From positions 3,038,001 through 3,102,000 of the forward strand of contig CADCSX010000002.1 of assembly GCA_902805475.1 (NCBI GenBank): a stretch of 64,000 bases of DNA, read 5' to 3'. Every line of letters starts with the position of its first letter. Positions within the stretch are counted from its first letter, which is position 1. Below the pieces are notes generated by a model. That model saw nothing but the letters and a program-made list of their open reading frames with translations, was not told the origin of the DNA and made no database searches. This stretch comes from Entonaema liquescens. Taxonomy: Eukaryota > Ascomycota > Sordariomycetes > Xylariales > Xylariaceae. Below are positions 1-12,766 of the stretch, piece by piece. Both the position numbers and the translations under genes were made by a program.

Positions 1-2872
1 ACCTAATAAGGCTGAGTAATCTAGAAACACATCCGTGATCATTCATTTCAAATGGATGTTCTTCTCAGTATAATATCTGACGTTCGTAACAGCAGCTGTG
101 TCTATACCCTTTTGACTAACATCCGCGAATTACGATCCATACCTGGCTAATACAATATCCATAGATACAATTTTCCATCCATCTGCGAAATTGCTGTACA
201 TTTTGCGATAAGTTGTTGGCGTACCAAGAATCTGGTGTTACGGACACAAGTCTAAATAGACCGCCTACACTTGAACATGACCCCCACGCTACAATACCAT
301 TACCCATTCACTCCATACTCCATATTATCATATGAACACCTATTTATCACCGAATATCCGATAAAGCCGACTCGCAGTGGTCTCACAACAGAAGCTATTG
401 CGGCAGTGTTCGAGCCCTACAAACGTAAAACACGTGTAGTGGAACATTCGAAAGCCCCTTGGGTTTTCCGATGGTATCCACTACGGGATACTTCCCGTGG
501 CCGATTATACCTCGAACTTATTGTATTCTTTCATTCGGCTAAGAGGTGTAGATAACTAAGGTGGCTACCTCATATGCTCTTCTCCCATGCCACTTTTTGT
601 TCGGTCATAATTCTAAAATAGGGGCTTAAATAGGGGCTTGAGTATCTTGGATAACGTAAGTTGCTGCTTCAATTTGGTTCCACATAGCTTCATATATTTT
701 CTCGATTACAACAGGTCCTCTAGTGGTGTAAATAATAAAAACTTTATTCATTATCATATTCACTATGTCTTATGTTTTTCCGTTTTACTGAATTTCCATT
801 GGGGTATTTTGACTTCTTAAAACTAAAGGCTCCTTCAAGTCCACTGTTGCCGATATAATGTTTCCCCTCTCACGTCGACTATTGTATGACTCAGTCCGTG
901 GATACATTAGCTCCATTCACGTTAAATGGTCGTCCTATTAGGAACGTCTAGTAACACATCAAGTAGTTAGGAGACATCATTTGAAAGCATAGCAGTGGTC
1001 GATGGTTATAATGTTTGCTTTTGATCAGGGAGGTGACGATTCACGGTGTAGCAGTAGTAGGTCTTGGGTGAAACGAATCAGCCTTCTTGCCCAATCTCAA
1101 TTCAGAGTTAACGAGAATTATCGGAAGGCCGCATGAAATATTCCTCTTGCTTCGGGCCTTGAATAATTAGCTCCTTTCTTGTGCACATATCACGGATGCC
1201 GAAAGGAGGCCCGATGTTCGGTGATAAACCGTTAGGTTTCACTTTATGTCTGCCCCCATATGTTACCACATTAACTGCTACTACCGTGCTCCGCCACTTA
1301 GTAGATTCCCGCCATGTAGTTTGCAATGGGGATAACGGTAAGGCACCCACATGAGAAACCGCTCGTCTCTGAAGCAAACAAATCCACTCAGTGACCCCCA
1401 CTCCTCTTACCTACCCCGTAGATACGATACTTGCTTCCCATTAGGATAATGTCCTATCCCGAGACTCCCTCGGAGTCTCAAATAGGCCAGTGGCCGCTAT
1501 AGTAATGTACAGGCTTCAACGATACCCGGGGACACCATCCGGGACGTAAGAGCCCGAGCAAGGAATCCGCCTTGGGACGAATATCCAGGTATTCTGAAGA
1601 GCCCTTAGTTTATTGATCAATAACCCCTAACGCCAAGATGTGAGCTTGCCTGCATATCTGTAAAAGAGTCATTGGAGTTGCTGACACACCTTTTAATGGA
1701 ACTGAACAGAAATTAGTTTACACATTCACTTCAAACTTGTAAGAATCCAAGAAACGAACGCACGGCGTAGACAGCGCTCTTTATATAGTCATCTGAGAGG
1801 GCACATTTGTACTCTAGATTTACACGAGCTCCCTAATATATAGGCCGATAGTAATTAGCCCAGATATAGACGCAGCTGTCTCCGGGCGAAAGAAATATGG
1901 ATATATTGACATGATTGAAAGGTCAGTGTCAGTACAACGCATACCTTTCTCCGTACCATCCAATTAAACTATTAATTACATCCCAGGAATCTGATTTGTG
2001 TAATTCCGCTGAGCATTTCAAACGTAGGCCATCGAATTAGGCATATTAAGGCGAGTATGGTAGTTAGCGATAGGTATCGACGTTCATTCCATTCAGTAAT
2101 GCAACGTGACTACACATGTATGCAGCCATCCTCATGCCCACATGAAAGCCAGACTCAACCCGGACTATCTCATCATATTATGATATAAATATCTACCAAG
2201 GAGTCCTCGGGGTGCAGGTTATCATATAAGATCATTGAATGGCCCCTGCTATCAGTTTCCAGACTGATAGAGCTTGATTATTTTCTAACAATGCTCTATG
2301 GTAAGCATAGAGTTTATCTTGAGAAGCCATATAATTCTTCTCGTATTTCAAAATGCATTGTGTTACGAAGTGGAACAAAGGTGTAGGGAAGCACATTCGA
2401 TTGTTCCACAAGGAAATACCAACTGAGCGTGGGAAGCTACTTCTATACATCAGGCACTGAAGGCATTCCTTGCTTTAGAAAAGACATCTAGAATCCCGGT
2501 AGACTAGCGCGTCGTAATATCTAACGTGTATGGCGAAGAGGTTCTGATCAGATTCACTCCCATGCGAGAAGCCGCACGGGGAAGCAACGTATAGCTTCCG
2601 ATTTCGAATCTGTGGAACAGATAGTGCATTGTCAGATTCCACAAACGTTTCACTATCTCATGTAAGGTGCTATATGAAGTAATTTTAGCGGTAAACATCA
2701 ACTGCTTTTCAACCTTCCGGCTACAAGGAGTCACCGAGTAGCTACACTTTATTAATCGATGGACTGTAGCTACCATTTACATCTGCTTGGTCGCACCGTC
2801 GCTCGGGAAAATTATGTGCTTATCTGAAAGTAACTCAAGCTAAGGAAACCTGAGGCTCATGCGCCTGTTTAG
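1..2872. other. Intergenic, no recognisable gene
   Basis: Normal-composition DNA. The open frames here are short (under 100 codons) and several begin only at non-ATG codons. None shows a familiar domain, signal peptide or splice-linked partner. I see no tRNA-like B box or clear repeat. It may hold the 3' region of the CorA-like gene and decayed sequence. Confidence 0.5.
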
Positions 2873-4596
2873 TTATTCGCTAGTTTCCTTACCAACTGCG
2901 TCGGTAGATTCTTCCGTAGAGATAGCTATCTCATGGATACCTGAAATGTCTTTTACTTTGGGCCCAGTAGCTTCGTTGCCATCGTCGCCCCCTTTTTCGT
3001 TATTTACCTCTCCCTGATGCGGTTCGGGGTTCTTCTCAACGTCCTTTTCCTTTTTCTTCTGAGCGACATGAACTTGTTTAGTGATAATATGATATAGACC
3101 CTCAAATAACCCTCTTAACCCTCTAATAATCCGTTTTATTCCTGGGGGGATAATCCCGATGACTATTGGCCCAAAGACTAATATAAGCGTGCCGTAACCT
3201 AGGATACTAGCCCCAAGTACGACGTCTTTAAACATGCCAACAATAAAAGACGCTAGAACAAGAGCACCAAAGGTGATAAGGAGGAAAGCAGATACACCTA
3301 TAACAATTCGTCTTCCAGACTGCCTGTAACTCTTGTACTTTAATAGCCTAGTCTCAGCTTCCTTCACATTGGCCAAGGCAAACATAAAACCAAGCAGGAT
3401 CATGACAATAGCGGCAAGGAGAACCACAACACCAAAGAAGTCATATAGCAAACTTCCCAGATCTTTGAATCGTGACTGCATACTCAGTACGCCCGCTGCG
3501 AGCGATAGGGGCAGGAAAATAGTAGCCAGAAGAGTCAAGTTCTGGACGTTGCCGGATTGGTTTAGATCCCGAGCTGCACTGAGAAACTTGAGGTTATGCT
3601 CTAAGCCGTCGGAAAGCCTTGAGAGGCGTAGCTTGATATCTTTGAAACAACCGCGAAGCGCCTTGTCCAGGACCAGGAGATCGGCTTCCTGGGAAGATCC
3701 GCTTTCGTATTTTGCTGTCATAGGAATGGCCAGATCAAGAAGCGACTCTATCGTCGCAATTAGTTCGTTTCCGGAATCTGAGAGCTCCTGGTAAAGTTGT
3801 GAATCTCCTATTATTGCTTCGAGCTGCCACTGTCTAAGTCCTGAAATACGAGCGTCAAAGTCCCGTCTCCGGAGTTGGGTATAAGTTAATGCTGTTAGCT
3901 CTAAAAAGTCGGTAAATATATTGAGAGTAGCATGTTGGCATTGTAAGAGGAATAGAGTCCTCATATTGTGTTTAGTTCTTAGATTGCAATACAGCGGATC
4001 GAGCTTTTTGAGTTCCGATGAGAATCGTTTCGTGGTGGTATGAGAGCGCTCAGTATTCCGTACAAAATATGTACGAACCGGTTTGGATGCGATTATGCCA
4101 CATGAGATGGAAACTTTAACAGTTTAGCCTAATACGAACTCTCACAAGTCTTAGGTTCCGAGTACTAACCTCTTAGGTCCCCATCTCCAACAGATATACA
4201 ATTTATAGCTCTGACAGTTCGACCCCATTTTCTCCTAGAGCCCTTTACAAGCTCCCTAAAGCGTTCGTGATCTAATAGCAGCTCTCTTCTCCTCTGACCG
4301 GAAGCTTGAGACTCATCAGGGTCAATGAAGTCATAACTTTCCAGTCGGTAATATGATTCCGTGTTAGAATTCCATAACTCGGACGCAAGTACATGAAATC
4401 CCTTTTTAGAATCACGGACTATATCGTGACGTTCGTTAATACTAATAGAGATTGTGCTTCCCTCTGAACTCTCTGTCACCCATTCTTCATCGAAGCCATC
4501 GAGCGTCGGTTCAAACAGCTCCATGTCATCAGCATCTAAACGATATGTTGGAAAACGGTGGGTAGCACCCCGGAAAAGAAAATATAGGATGCCCAT
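2873..4596 (-). CDS. CorA-like Mg2+ transporter-type membrane protein
   Basis: Two exons on the minus strand: 4596-4170 and 4113-2873. The 56-nt intron has donor GTTAGT, branch-like GCTAAAC and acceptor AAAG; joining gives one frame of 555 codons. The second exon reads through a soluble alpha-helical region (LDPLYCNLRTKHN, then the QCQHATLNIFTDF segment) into the CorA-type first membrane helix, LTLLATIFLPLSLAAGVLSM, near residues 334-354. At least three more hydrophobic segments follow, then a charged Lys/Glu-rich tail. The classical GMN motif is replaced by VLSMQS, so Mg2+ transport is not certain; many fungal CorA-like proteins share this. The start at 4596 is the first ATG of the exon; a further 5' exon cannot be excluded. 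The function is inferred from fold and topology only. Confidence 0.75.
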
Positions 4597-5202
4597 TTTG
4601 TTTTACTTGACTTGGGATGTGTATTATAGCAGATAGAGAGATACCTATACGTAGAAATTAATATGAGCATGGTTGATCCAAGGAATCTCAGCTTTGAACC
4701 AGCCTCAAGGCTATGGGGTAGCCGGACAAGCCTATCAAATCCATGATAAATAATACCACCTAAGCGACATAAAATGCACATATTTACCTAAGGTACTTAT
4801 TACTTATTATGAAACCTTGTAGTTACTAGATCTTAGATATATAAGAAGCATCAATTTGTTCGGCATATATATATAAAAGAACAAAAAATATCTTCATGCT
4901 TAAACCTTATGAATTACGTACAAATTGATGTAAATAGAGGAAATTAACGAAATCGTAGACAGTGAACTTTAATACTGAAGTTATTATGAACTTGTACCAC
5001 AATGTCTTATCGATAAGACGTAGTTTTGGTTGTACAGCCTATTTTTAAGTTTAGACCAAATATCCACTCACCGGCACATACTGACGTAGCTACGTACCCA
5101 AAGGTAGTTACGAAATATCCAGCTCTTCCAATATTCAAACCTCTTTTTTAATACTCTTCCTTGACTCTGAAGCAAGAACACACAGACACGTCTCGCCATT
5201 CA
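4597..5202. promoter_or_regulatory. Divergent intergenic region (CorA-like / LETM1)
   Basis: About 600 bp between two divergently transcribed genes, so it should hold both promoters. It is AT-rich (runs of TATATA near 4865) with short TAAGGTAC/TACGTA elements. No site could be assigned to a known factor. Confidence 0.5.
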
Positions 5203-6294
5203 ATGCCCCTCAACGCCGGTCTGCGCATCGCGCGCGTCCACTCCCCGTTCCTCAAACCCAATGGACCCAACGTCTTCGTGTCCCTCGTCGCTACGAGCCC
5301 CGCCTCGAAACAGTGGCAGATAATATCCCGAACGAGTCCGCGCCGAGCCGCATCTACAGCATCAGAAGCCAAAGAAGCGCCCAAGTCGACTTCGGAAGTC
5401 GTTTCGTCGGAGCGCCTGACGTCTCCCTTACCAGCCACCACAACCCTCAACCCACCAGCATCCACACGACCTCCTCCCCTCGACGTCCCAGCCCGAGACC
5501 CCTCCTCCTCGACCTTCACGTACCTGTACCACCTCGGCAAGGCCTACACCACATTCTACAAGTCCGGCATCGGCGCCATCTTCACCAACCGCAAGCTCCT
5601 CGCGCAATCCCCCAGCGCCTCCGCGCCCACGCCCTCCATCCCCGGCGCGCTGTCCTTCCCGACACGCTCCGACGTGCTCCTCCGCCGCCGCGTGCACCAC
5701 GACCTCTCGCGCCTGCCCATCTTCGGCATCCTGCTGCTTATCTGCGGGGAACTCACCCCGCTCGTCGTCCTGCTGTTCCCGCGCCTGACCCCGCTGACCT
5801 GCCGCATCCCCCGCCAGGCCGACGCGCTGCGCCGCTTCTCCGAGACCCGGCGAGCCGCGAGCTTCCGCGGCCTGCAGTACCGGCCCACGCCTCTCCAGGC
5901 CAGTGACTCGGCTGCGAACGGGCATATATGTCGGAGCCTCGGGCTGACGAGTTCGCTGTGGGATAAGATCGGGCTGGATAGCCCGTTTGCAGCGTCGCTG
6001 GCGCGGCGGGCGGTGGAGCGGATTGCCGCGGACGATGCTATGATTCGCGAGGGTGGAGGTGTCGAAGCTCTTGTGGATGAGGAGGTTGTGCTTGCGTGTG
6101 AGGACCGAGGGATCGATGTTCTGGGGAAGCCAATTGATGAGTTGAGAAGCAAGTTAGGAGACTGGATTCGCAAGACAGCTCCTGAGAGTGCTGCCTCGGA
6201 GAAATCAAAGGATGGTCCAGGTGAGTCGGCTCGGAAGGAAGAAGCTATAGAGAAGATAAGGGAGGTGCTAGTTAGTTCAGACGGAAGGGTTTAA
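5203..6294 (+). CDS. LETM1 domain-containing mitochondrial protein
   Basis: Single-exon gene. The open frame extends to a TTG at 5161, but the first ATG is at 5203, giving 363 aa. The N-terminus is Arg/Ser-rich and acidic-poor, as expected of a mitochondrial presequence. The LETM1 region starts at FTYLYHLGKAYTTFYKSG (about residues 105-122), followed by the Arg/His-rich RSDVLLRRRVHHDLSRLP and one membrane segment, FGILLLICGELTPLVVLLF (about 173-191), then TPLTCRIPRQ. This order is that of the fungal LETM1-like proteins (YLH47/MDM38 type) of the inner mitochondrial membrane, involved in cation/proton exchange and ribosome association. The C-terminal half is helical and charged. The first two thirds are very GC-rich (third positions mostly C/G) and the last third is not, unlike neighbouring genes. 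Assignment to the family is firm, to a paralogue not. Confidence 0.85.
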   Translation: MPLNAGLRIARVHSPFLKPNGPNVFVSLVATSPASKQWQIISRTSPRRAASTASEAKEAPKSTSEVVSSERLTSPLPATTTLNPPASTRPPPLDVPARDPSSSTFTYLYHLGKAYTTFYKSGIGAIFTNRKLLAQSPSASAPTPSIPGALSFPTRSDVLLRRRVHHDLSRLPIFGILLLICGELTPLVVLLFPRLTPLTCRIPRQADALRRFSETRRAASFRGLQYRPTPLQASDSAANGHICRSLGLTSSLWDKIGLDSPFAASLARRAVERIAADDAMIREGGGVEALVDEEVVLACEDRGIDVLGKPIDELRSKLGDWIRKTAPESAASEKSKDGPGESARKEEAIEKIREVLVSSDGRV

Positions 6295-6665
6295 ACATAA
6301 CACACCTGTAAGTGGTTGATTTATGGACTTTCTGTCCGCCGTCTTACGCTCCAAGCATGCATTAGGTTATATGTATATATATATCACGATGCCGAATGTG
6401 TCAAAACGGTAAAAAGGTTCAAACAAAACTTGGCTCACTAAAAAGCATTGTACAATATATGGCGATCAGCTCAATTCAACGAAAGTAGACATTGCAACGT
6501 TCATGCTCATATCATTAACAATAGCCATCATTTTTTCTATATGTACAGAATGTCACCGTTCAAATCCCAAAGTCCTATACGTAACTCTACCTTACGCAGA
6601 ATAGCGAGACGCGAGATGGGAACTACCGGTGACTTATAGCAAGGTATATACATAGAGTAATTAGT
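6295..6665. other. Convergent 3' spacer
   Basis: About 370 bp between the convergent LETM1 and NAB3-like genes. It contains a short TA repeat near 6370 and presumably both 3' ends. No gene seen. Confidence 0.5.
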
Positions 6666-9196
6666 TCACTGTCGATATCTTGCCAACTGTGCCATGATGT
6701 TCTGGACATGCTGTGAAGAATCGCCACCAGGGGCACCGCTTTGAGGCATAGGTGGATAACCTGCATTGTGTGGCTGGTTATGCCCAGCTGAACCAATGTT
6801 ATGGGCTCCTCCCAAACTAGCGAGGACCGCATTTACATCCACGGGTGCGCCTCCAGCTGGTTGTCCAGGGTGGTGACCATGTGGAGCGCCTTGTTGGTTG
6901 TGAAGAGATCCTAGGATCTTCTGCAATGTGGCATTATCTAGAGGGCCACTCGGGTTACCAGATGGAGCACCGGCGGTAGGATAGGGCTGGGCAGCATATG
7001 GAGGGGGTATGTAAGAAGGCTGCGGGGGCTGTGCATATTGAACGGGTGGGTATTGAACGCCGTATGAATTGTGCGGCTGGACTTGAGATTTGGCGCGGCC
7101 AACTAGCTGCGCAGCAATATTGGGATCGAGGTCTTGATACTGATCGTATCGCACGTTGTCATGCCCGCCGGATCGATTAAATACTTGTAGAGAGATAACG
7201 CCTGTTTGTTGTGCTCGATAATCCAGCTCGACGACCGCGTGGACGCCTTCCATCACTTGACGCTGGATCACAGCTTCTCGGGGGAAATGAGGATTAAGGA
7301 ACATAACCTGTACCCTCAAGCCCTGGTTGAGGAAGGCTCGCTCAGCCCAGCTTATGAAGTCTCTTTCAACCTCCTGGAGTAGTAAGAATTGCACATCAGG
7401 AATGTCACCGCCGTATCGGCGGGGGATATCAAGCTCTACCTCAGATGGATGTCGGCGATAAGGGCTAGGACTTCGACGGCGGTAGTGACCCGAGTCACGT
7501 CTTCCATAGCCAGGAGATCGTGAGCGAGCACGAGTGTTATAATCGTCGTAATATCCGCGATTACCGTCAAAGGAACTCTGCTGTTCAGACTTCCACGCCT
7601 TGGAGATGGCTGTCGACCCGGGCGATAGTCATCACGTCGCCCGCGTCCACCATCGTGGCGTTCATTTTCTTTCTTGATTCTGTTTCCTCGCTTCTCTCCG
7701 TCGCCATCTTTCTTTTGGGTGCGGGAGAATTCTAGATCTGGATATCTGTTAGCACCTGATACATCGTTCCTTGGCGGGGTCACTCACGGATTTTACGCCC
7801 CCTTACTTCTATCCCTTGCAAATGATCCATTGCAGCCTGACCTTCCTCTAGGGTGTGATACTGAACAAAACCATAGGCCTGCTTAAGCGAGATTTGCGCG
7901 AGGCGCCCGTATTTGGAAAATATGTCGAAAACTTCCTTTTTGGAGACTCGGTCGCTAGACAGATTACCTAGACAAATGTTAGAACCCAATTCACTACAAT
8001 CAGGTTGCGAAAAACATGCCTATGAATAATCTTGATCCTTCCGGAAACCGGTCCCATTTGGCTTCCGACACATAGCGGCGTTCTTCCTGTAGAAAAGTTT
8101 CCCATCGTTGATGTTGGTCAGAGGCTTGCGATGGAGTGCTTGTAGCGGCAGTATAAGCAGGATCAAATTGGGGTACTGGGTACGAATGGGTTGGTAAGGC
8201 ATTAAGAGATGAGGCTGGAGGGGGTGGAAGGTTATTACGCGCTTCTAAAGCCGTTCCTGGAGCCCCGGTAGAATAAGCACCGGGTGGTGGTGGAAGGGTA
8301 GAAAGAGTATTGGCATTATGGTAAGATAGTCCTGATTGGTAATTGAGACTATCATCAGAATTGATATACGGCTGGGCAGGCAGCTGCGGCATTGGGGGTC
8401 TAGGTGGCAATGATACTGCTTGCGGGGGAGCAGGAATGTTGGCAGGACTCTGTGGAACAGCTGTTTGACTGGCATCACTTGCGGACGCATTTCCTATAAT
8501 CTTATCGACAAGGCTTTGGATGTCAAGCTCATTATTGGCAGCATTTGGTGGGCGATCCTCCTCAGCGGGCGCTGCTGAAGGTGGCTGAGGTACAGCGGGA
8601 TCGTTGGTAGACGAGTTAATTACAGCCTGTTCTTGTGGCTTTTGCGGCTCTTGGGTTCCTGATGGGCTCGAGATTTGGGCAGACGGATGCACGGACTGAG
8701 CATGGCTTGTGGAAGACAGGTCATGTGAAGAAGCAGCGGCTTCAGAACCATATGTCAAGGAATCAGACGTAACAGAACTAATACTGGATTCGATCGTGTT
8801 GGATACATCTTCTTGCTGATCTTCAACATCATTCTGCTGACTAGGGTGCTGTGCGTCTCTTTCACCTCCGTGCAATGCTGCACCTTCATGCTGACTCACA
8901 GCGCCGTGAATCTCGTCAGCGAAACTGTCCCAAAGTGAGGTGGCAGCCTCAGCACTATGACTATTCTCTTGACTGGTACTGGCGGGCAGACTATTTTGAT
9001 ATGTTGCCTCAGCTTGTTCCACAGCTGCTACAGAGGCGGAATTGGCCAAAGCGTCGTTGGAAAGCGGCATCGTGCACAGTGTGTCAGCTTGATCTTGCAA
9101 GCTTGGTACTACTACGGGAGAAGACAGGTGAAGAGGCGCCGGAGATACTGGGGTAAGGTCGGCAGTTGCCAGAAGTTCGGGGGCCTTGTCGGTCAT
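6666..9196 (-). CDS. nab3: NAB3-like RRM RNA-binding protein (frame broken once)
   Basis: Three exons: 9196-8020, 7967-7788 and 7737-6666. The first codes about 390 residues of low-complexity Ser/Pro/Gln/Ala sequence. The RRM straddles intron 1: SRLFIG at the end of exon 1 joins NLSSDRVSKKEVFDIFSKYG and AYGFVQY in exon 2. After the RRM comes an Arg/Ser/Tyr-rich linker, then a domain starting DIPDVQFLLLQEVERDF that resembles the anticodon-binding-like domain of NCOA5/Nab3 proteins, and a Pro/Gln-rich tail. In yeast, Nab3 works with Nrd1 in termination of non-coding RNA transcription; that role is inferred here. Intron 1 (8019-7968) begins GC rather than GT (GCATGT) and has branch TTCTAAC. The frame shifts by one missing base between about 7610 and 7575; adding one base makes 810 codons in total. 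The Met at 9196 is the first in frame. Confidence 0.75.
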
Positions 9197-10879
9197 TCAG
9201 GTAGCATATGACAATAAGACAGTATAAAGAATGCTGATTTTTTTTCTTTTTTTTGGGGGGGGAATTAAAGATACGGCACCGTAGTTGAAAGCCTTGGAGC
9301 TAGGCACGGCCGCCGTCACAACCAGCTAGACGGATTCCAGAAACTCCGGAACGGGAATGAAGATATGCTTGGCAACTGGCGACGTCGTCTCAGGGCTGAT
9401 CCATGCGGAGTAGTAGGCTCTCAAAGTTGATGGAGATCACGATAGCTGGATTAATATGCAGCGTAAAACTGAGCTGGTGGGAAAAATTGACGATGAGTGA
9501 GATAGGTAGAGATGAAGTGTGGGACTGCAACTTGGTTATGGGCGCAGTTGTGTAGGGTAAGAGTGTGCCAACGGGGGAAAGGCAGTGCAGTGTTACACAG
9601 GGAATGAGCGCAAAAGAAAGAACACTAGGGTCCGTCTACCTGAGCCTATGAGGGATTGCTTGTACTGACTTCGTATTGACGCGTAGGTTTTGTGGTGTGT
9701 TGGTGATGATCAAAGTTCCAATTATCAAAGACGTCGAGATGTTAAGAACGGACTGCGATAATAACACACCACAACACCCAATTGAAATTAAGACTATGAT
9801 AAATCGAAATTATCAGAGGGAATTTAGCAGGCTAGAGAGTAAGTGAACAGAATAATAAGTTGGGAGGGGTGAGTTTTGCGTTTGAGACTTTGCAAACAGA
9901 CAAGGCTGGCTGTTCTGATAATGAAAGGACAGGAAATTTTCCAGAAAGGAATTGTCCTAACAAAACTTGGATTGGCACGTCAAAAGAAGTTGATGCTATT
10001 GGATTATTTGACATAAAAGGTGGTCCGTGTGTTGAAGAGCCCCACTAACGTAGAATTCCATTGATAGCGCCCCAGACCTTCCAAAACCTCAACGGCTCTG
10101 AAGAATCTGATTGTCTCGGTTTAGTGCATAATCGGATCGAATCTAAGAATATACCATTAAAAGAATGTGCGCGATGCCAGCGGCCTTGGAGGAAACCACA
10201 ATGATGGAAGGTAACCGGCTCCCAGTTCTTCATTAAGGAATTAATACTTAGTGATACCTATGACGTAAGCGCTGTCTCCCCTCCTTTCGCCACTTTTAAA
10301 TAATATTTCGACTGCTAAGCTTGGCATTTTATTATCAAATAGCCCTTTATTTTCAACACCTCTATTATGATAAGGCTTATAAATGTTGTGATAATGTAGC
10401 TGCCTGTTTTACCAGATAAATTTAAAGCCATATAGTGGTGACAGTCTCTCGGCCATGCACTCATTAGCTTAGAAGAAATAGTATATGAGAAAAATATAAC
10501 GAAAGGCTTTAGGAGTCCATGGACCTTATATAAGACAAGAGTCATCCATTATACCGAAGTCCTAATAAAGGGGAATAATATAATCATTTGATGGTACTAC
10601 CTACTATCTAAGACCAATACTCACCAGACTAAATCTCTTTCGGCGTCACAATTGTTTTCGTGGGATTTCACCTCGAATTAAAGGAATCATCTTCAGTACG
10701 TCTTATATCTTACTGAACATCTAGGGCTGGCGTAGCCCCACTATTTATTAGAGTAGCAGGTACTAAAACACGTACTCAAGAGTTGCAATTTATATATAAT
10801 CGATCCCTCTTCGATGCCATGATTTTTAACAACATTGAACATACCGGGAAACAAATTAGATAGGAGGAATCTGCGCCTC
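9197..10879. promoter_or_regulatory. Divergent intergenic region (NAB3-like / ICT1-like)
   Basis: About 1.7 kb upstream of both genes. A poly-T/poly-G tract (9238-9262) lies about 45 bp upstream of the NAB3-like ATG, probably in its 5' UTR. The rest has only short open frames without recognisable content. Confidence 0.45.
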
Positions 10880-11608
10880 ATGGCCGCGCTACGAGTATTA
10901 TCTACTTACCTTAAAGTGCCAATCGCATTTGGGCACTTCGATAAAACGTATTGCCTTGTGCGCACTATACAACACCAAGCATACGATGCTGCATTTGACC
11001 AAGCCGAATTAACCGAAGCTAGAAAGTGGTATACTTCGTTTACCGAAAGCAGCCTACCAAGAGGTCAAACTACCTACTCTAGGTCAAGCGGTCCTGGAGG
11101 ACAACATGTAAACAAGTAAGTATGTCCGGCAAGTGGTGCTCTTCAAAGCTGATCTAATTCGCCCAGAACAGAGAGCAAGGCCACGACAGTATGGTCTATC
11201 GAGGAGTTATCCAGGGGCCTACCGAGATTAATTCGTTCGGCATTGCGGTCTTCGAAATACTATTCAAGGGGGAATGACTCTATCGCAATCCAGGCCCAAA
11301 CGCAACGCAGCAGATCTGCGAATACAGATGGGAATCGCTCGAAACTTGTAGAAGAACTACACAAGATCTACAGGGAACAAGTCCCAGGAATTACCAGTAA
11401 CGAAAAGATTAAGAAATACGTAGCCTTGTAAGTTGATCCCCTTACCCATGTTTCACTCTTCCATGCACGCAACCGTATCTCAGATGCGGGGAAGTAGAAC
11501 TGACGAATTTGGCCCAGAGAGAAATCAGCTCGCGAGAGTAGATTGAGATCGAAGAAACAGCAAAGCTCTAAAAAGGCATTTAGAAAAGGGAGGAGCGGTG
11601 ATGAGTAG
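10880..11608 (+). CDS. Mitochondrial ICT1/PTH4-type peptidyl-tRNA hydrolase (class I RF domain)
   Basis: Three exons: 10880-11115, 11167-11427 and 11518-11608, together 196 codons (195 aa). Both introns have donor GTAAGT; intron 1 is 51 nt with acceptor CCAG, intron 2 is 90 nt with branch CTGAC and acceptor CCCAG. The joined protein has an N-terminal basic, mitochondrial-type leader, then SRSSGPGGQHVNK, the GGQ-containing signature of class I release factors. It ends in a Lys/Arg/Ser-rich tail (SKKQQSSKKAFRKG), typical of ICT1/YaeJ/Pth4 proteins, which hydrolyse peptidyl-tRNA on stalled mitochondrial ribosomes and use the basic tail to probe the empty mRNA channel. The short length without the codon-recognition domains of RF1 supports ICT1 rather than mtRF1. 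The start is the first ATG; an open frame without ATG extends 15 codons further upstream. Confidence 0.85.
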
Positions 11609-12766
11609 ACCTGATATATGCTCGTCTAAGCATCCTTATTCTTTAGGAGGCTCTGATAAACTGTCAACTTAGCTCTTGCATAAAGGAATACCCAGCTTGG
11701 GTGCTTGTTGCGAATGAGCTCCCTTGATAGAGGGATTTTTCTAAACGCCGACTCCGAAAAAACCCAACAATGAATAGAATGTAAGTAAAGGGTAGGATTC
11801 AAACGAAGGCCCATTACTTCGAGCGTATAATGTTGTTGTTCAGTACTGTACATTCGATGTATACTAAGTATAATGAGCTTGTTTTGAATAACTTTTAATA
11901 GTACTGGGGGTATATAGGTATGTAGGTATCTAAATAGAACCTCTGGTTGTTATTCTTTTGGAGGATCCTATTGGCATATGAAGAAGTACTAGTGATTTAT
12001 CTATAGCCTAGGTATTGCTCTGCAACTTCTTAATACATACCTACTTGAAAAGTTCCCCCTATTTTCCCCCTCCCCTCCCCACGGTCGTACCTGCTATTTG
12101 TGGCTGACTAAATCGCCTAGAATGAGGGGCAGAAAGGTGGGGCCTAAGCTGAATGATAGCGGTACACCTTTCCATCTAATCGTCTCAGCATCTCAGCGTC
12201 TCAGCTTTCTTCATTTTTTGCGAAACGCAACATCTGTCAACTACACAAAGGCATCTGATAGAACTAAGTGTAACTATTATATAGGACTTACACCCTTCTG
12301 CACTTATTGACACCTGTCAGAGTTTCCACTGCTACGTGCGCTACTATTAGAAGCCAGCGGATTTGCGCGTTAGCCCCTCCCGATTGGATCGACGGCGCGC
12401 ATCCGTCCCGAGGCTAATTCGATTCCATCTCTTGTCGGAGCCTTCTTGTATTGTTAGCCCCTTTGGCTTATTCCCTCGACTTCGAGTTGCCGAATTACCC
12501 TTATTCTAGTATAACGACGTGCTCGTTTAGTGACAAACTATTCGAAGCATGCGCGACTAAATTTTACCCATCCTTTGAACTACGACAACAACCCCCTTGA
12601 TCGACATTCGGCGACCACCGAATTTGTTCTGCTTACAAGCAAGACCCTGCTTCGCCCTAATCATTTTGTCCTACGATTCCAACATCCAAACATATTTACA
12701 TTATATCGCTCATAAGGCCTGCTCCAATTCTCGTAGCCACGGGACTACCTCCCCCCATTATTTACA
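11609..12766. promoter_or_regulatory. Upstream region of the CaM kinase gene
   Basis: About 1.15 kb between two genes on the same strand. It contains a C/T-rich tract (12054-12080) and a CTCAGCATCTCAGCGTCTCAGC short repeat near 12183. Probably 3' UTR of the upstream gene plus promoter and 5' UTR of the kinase gene. No RNA gene seen. Confidence 0.45.

Noticed and set aside
1108..1401. 97-codon minus-strand frame as a small gene
   Set aside because: No domain, signal peptide or splice partner, and codon content looks random.
5428..6173. Long minus-strand frames opposite the LETM1 gene
   Set aside because: They are antisense to a gene with clear LETM1 features; GC-rich third positions remove stops in other frames.
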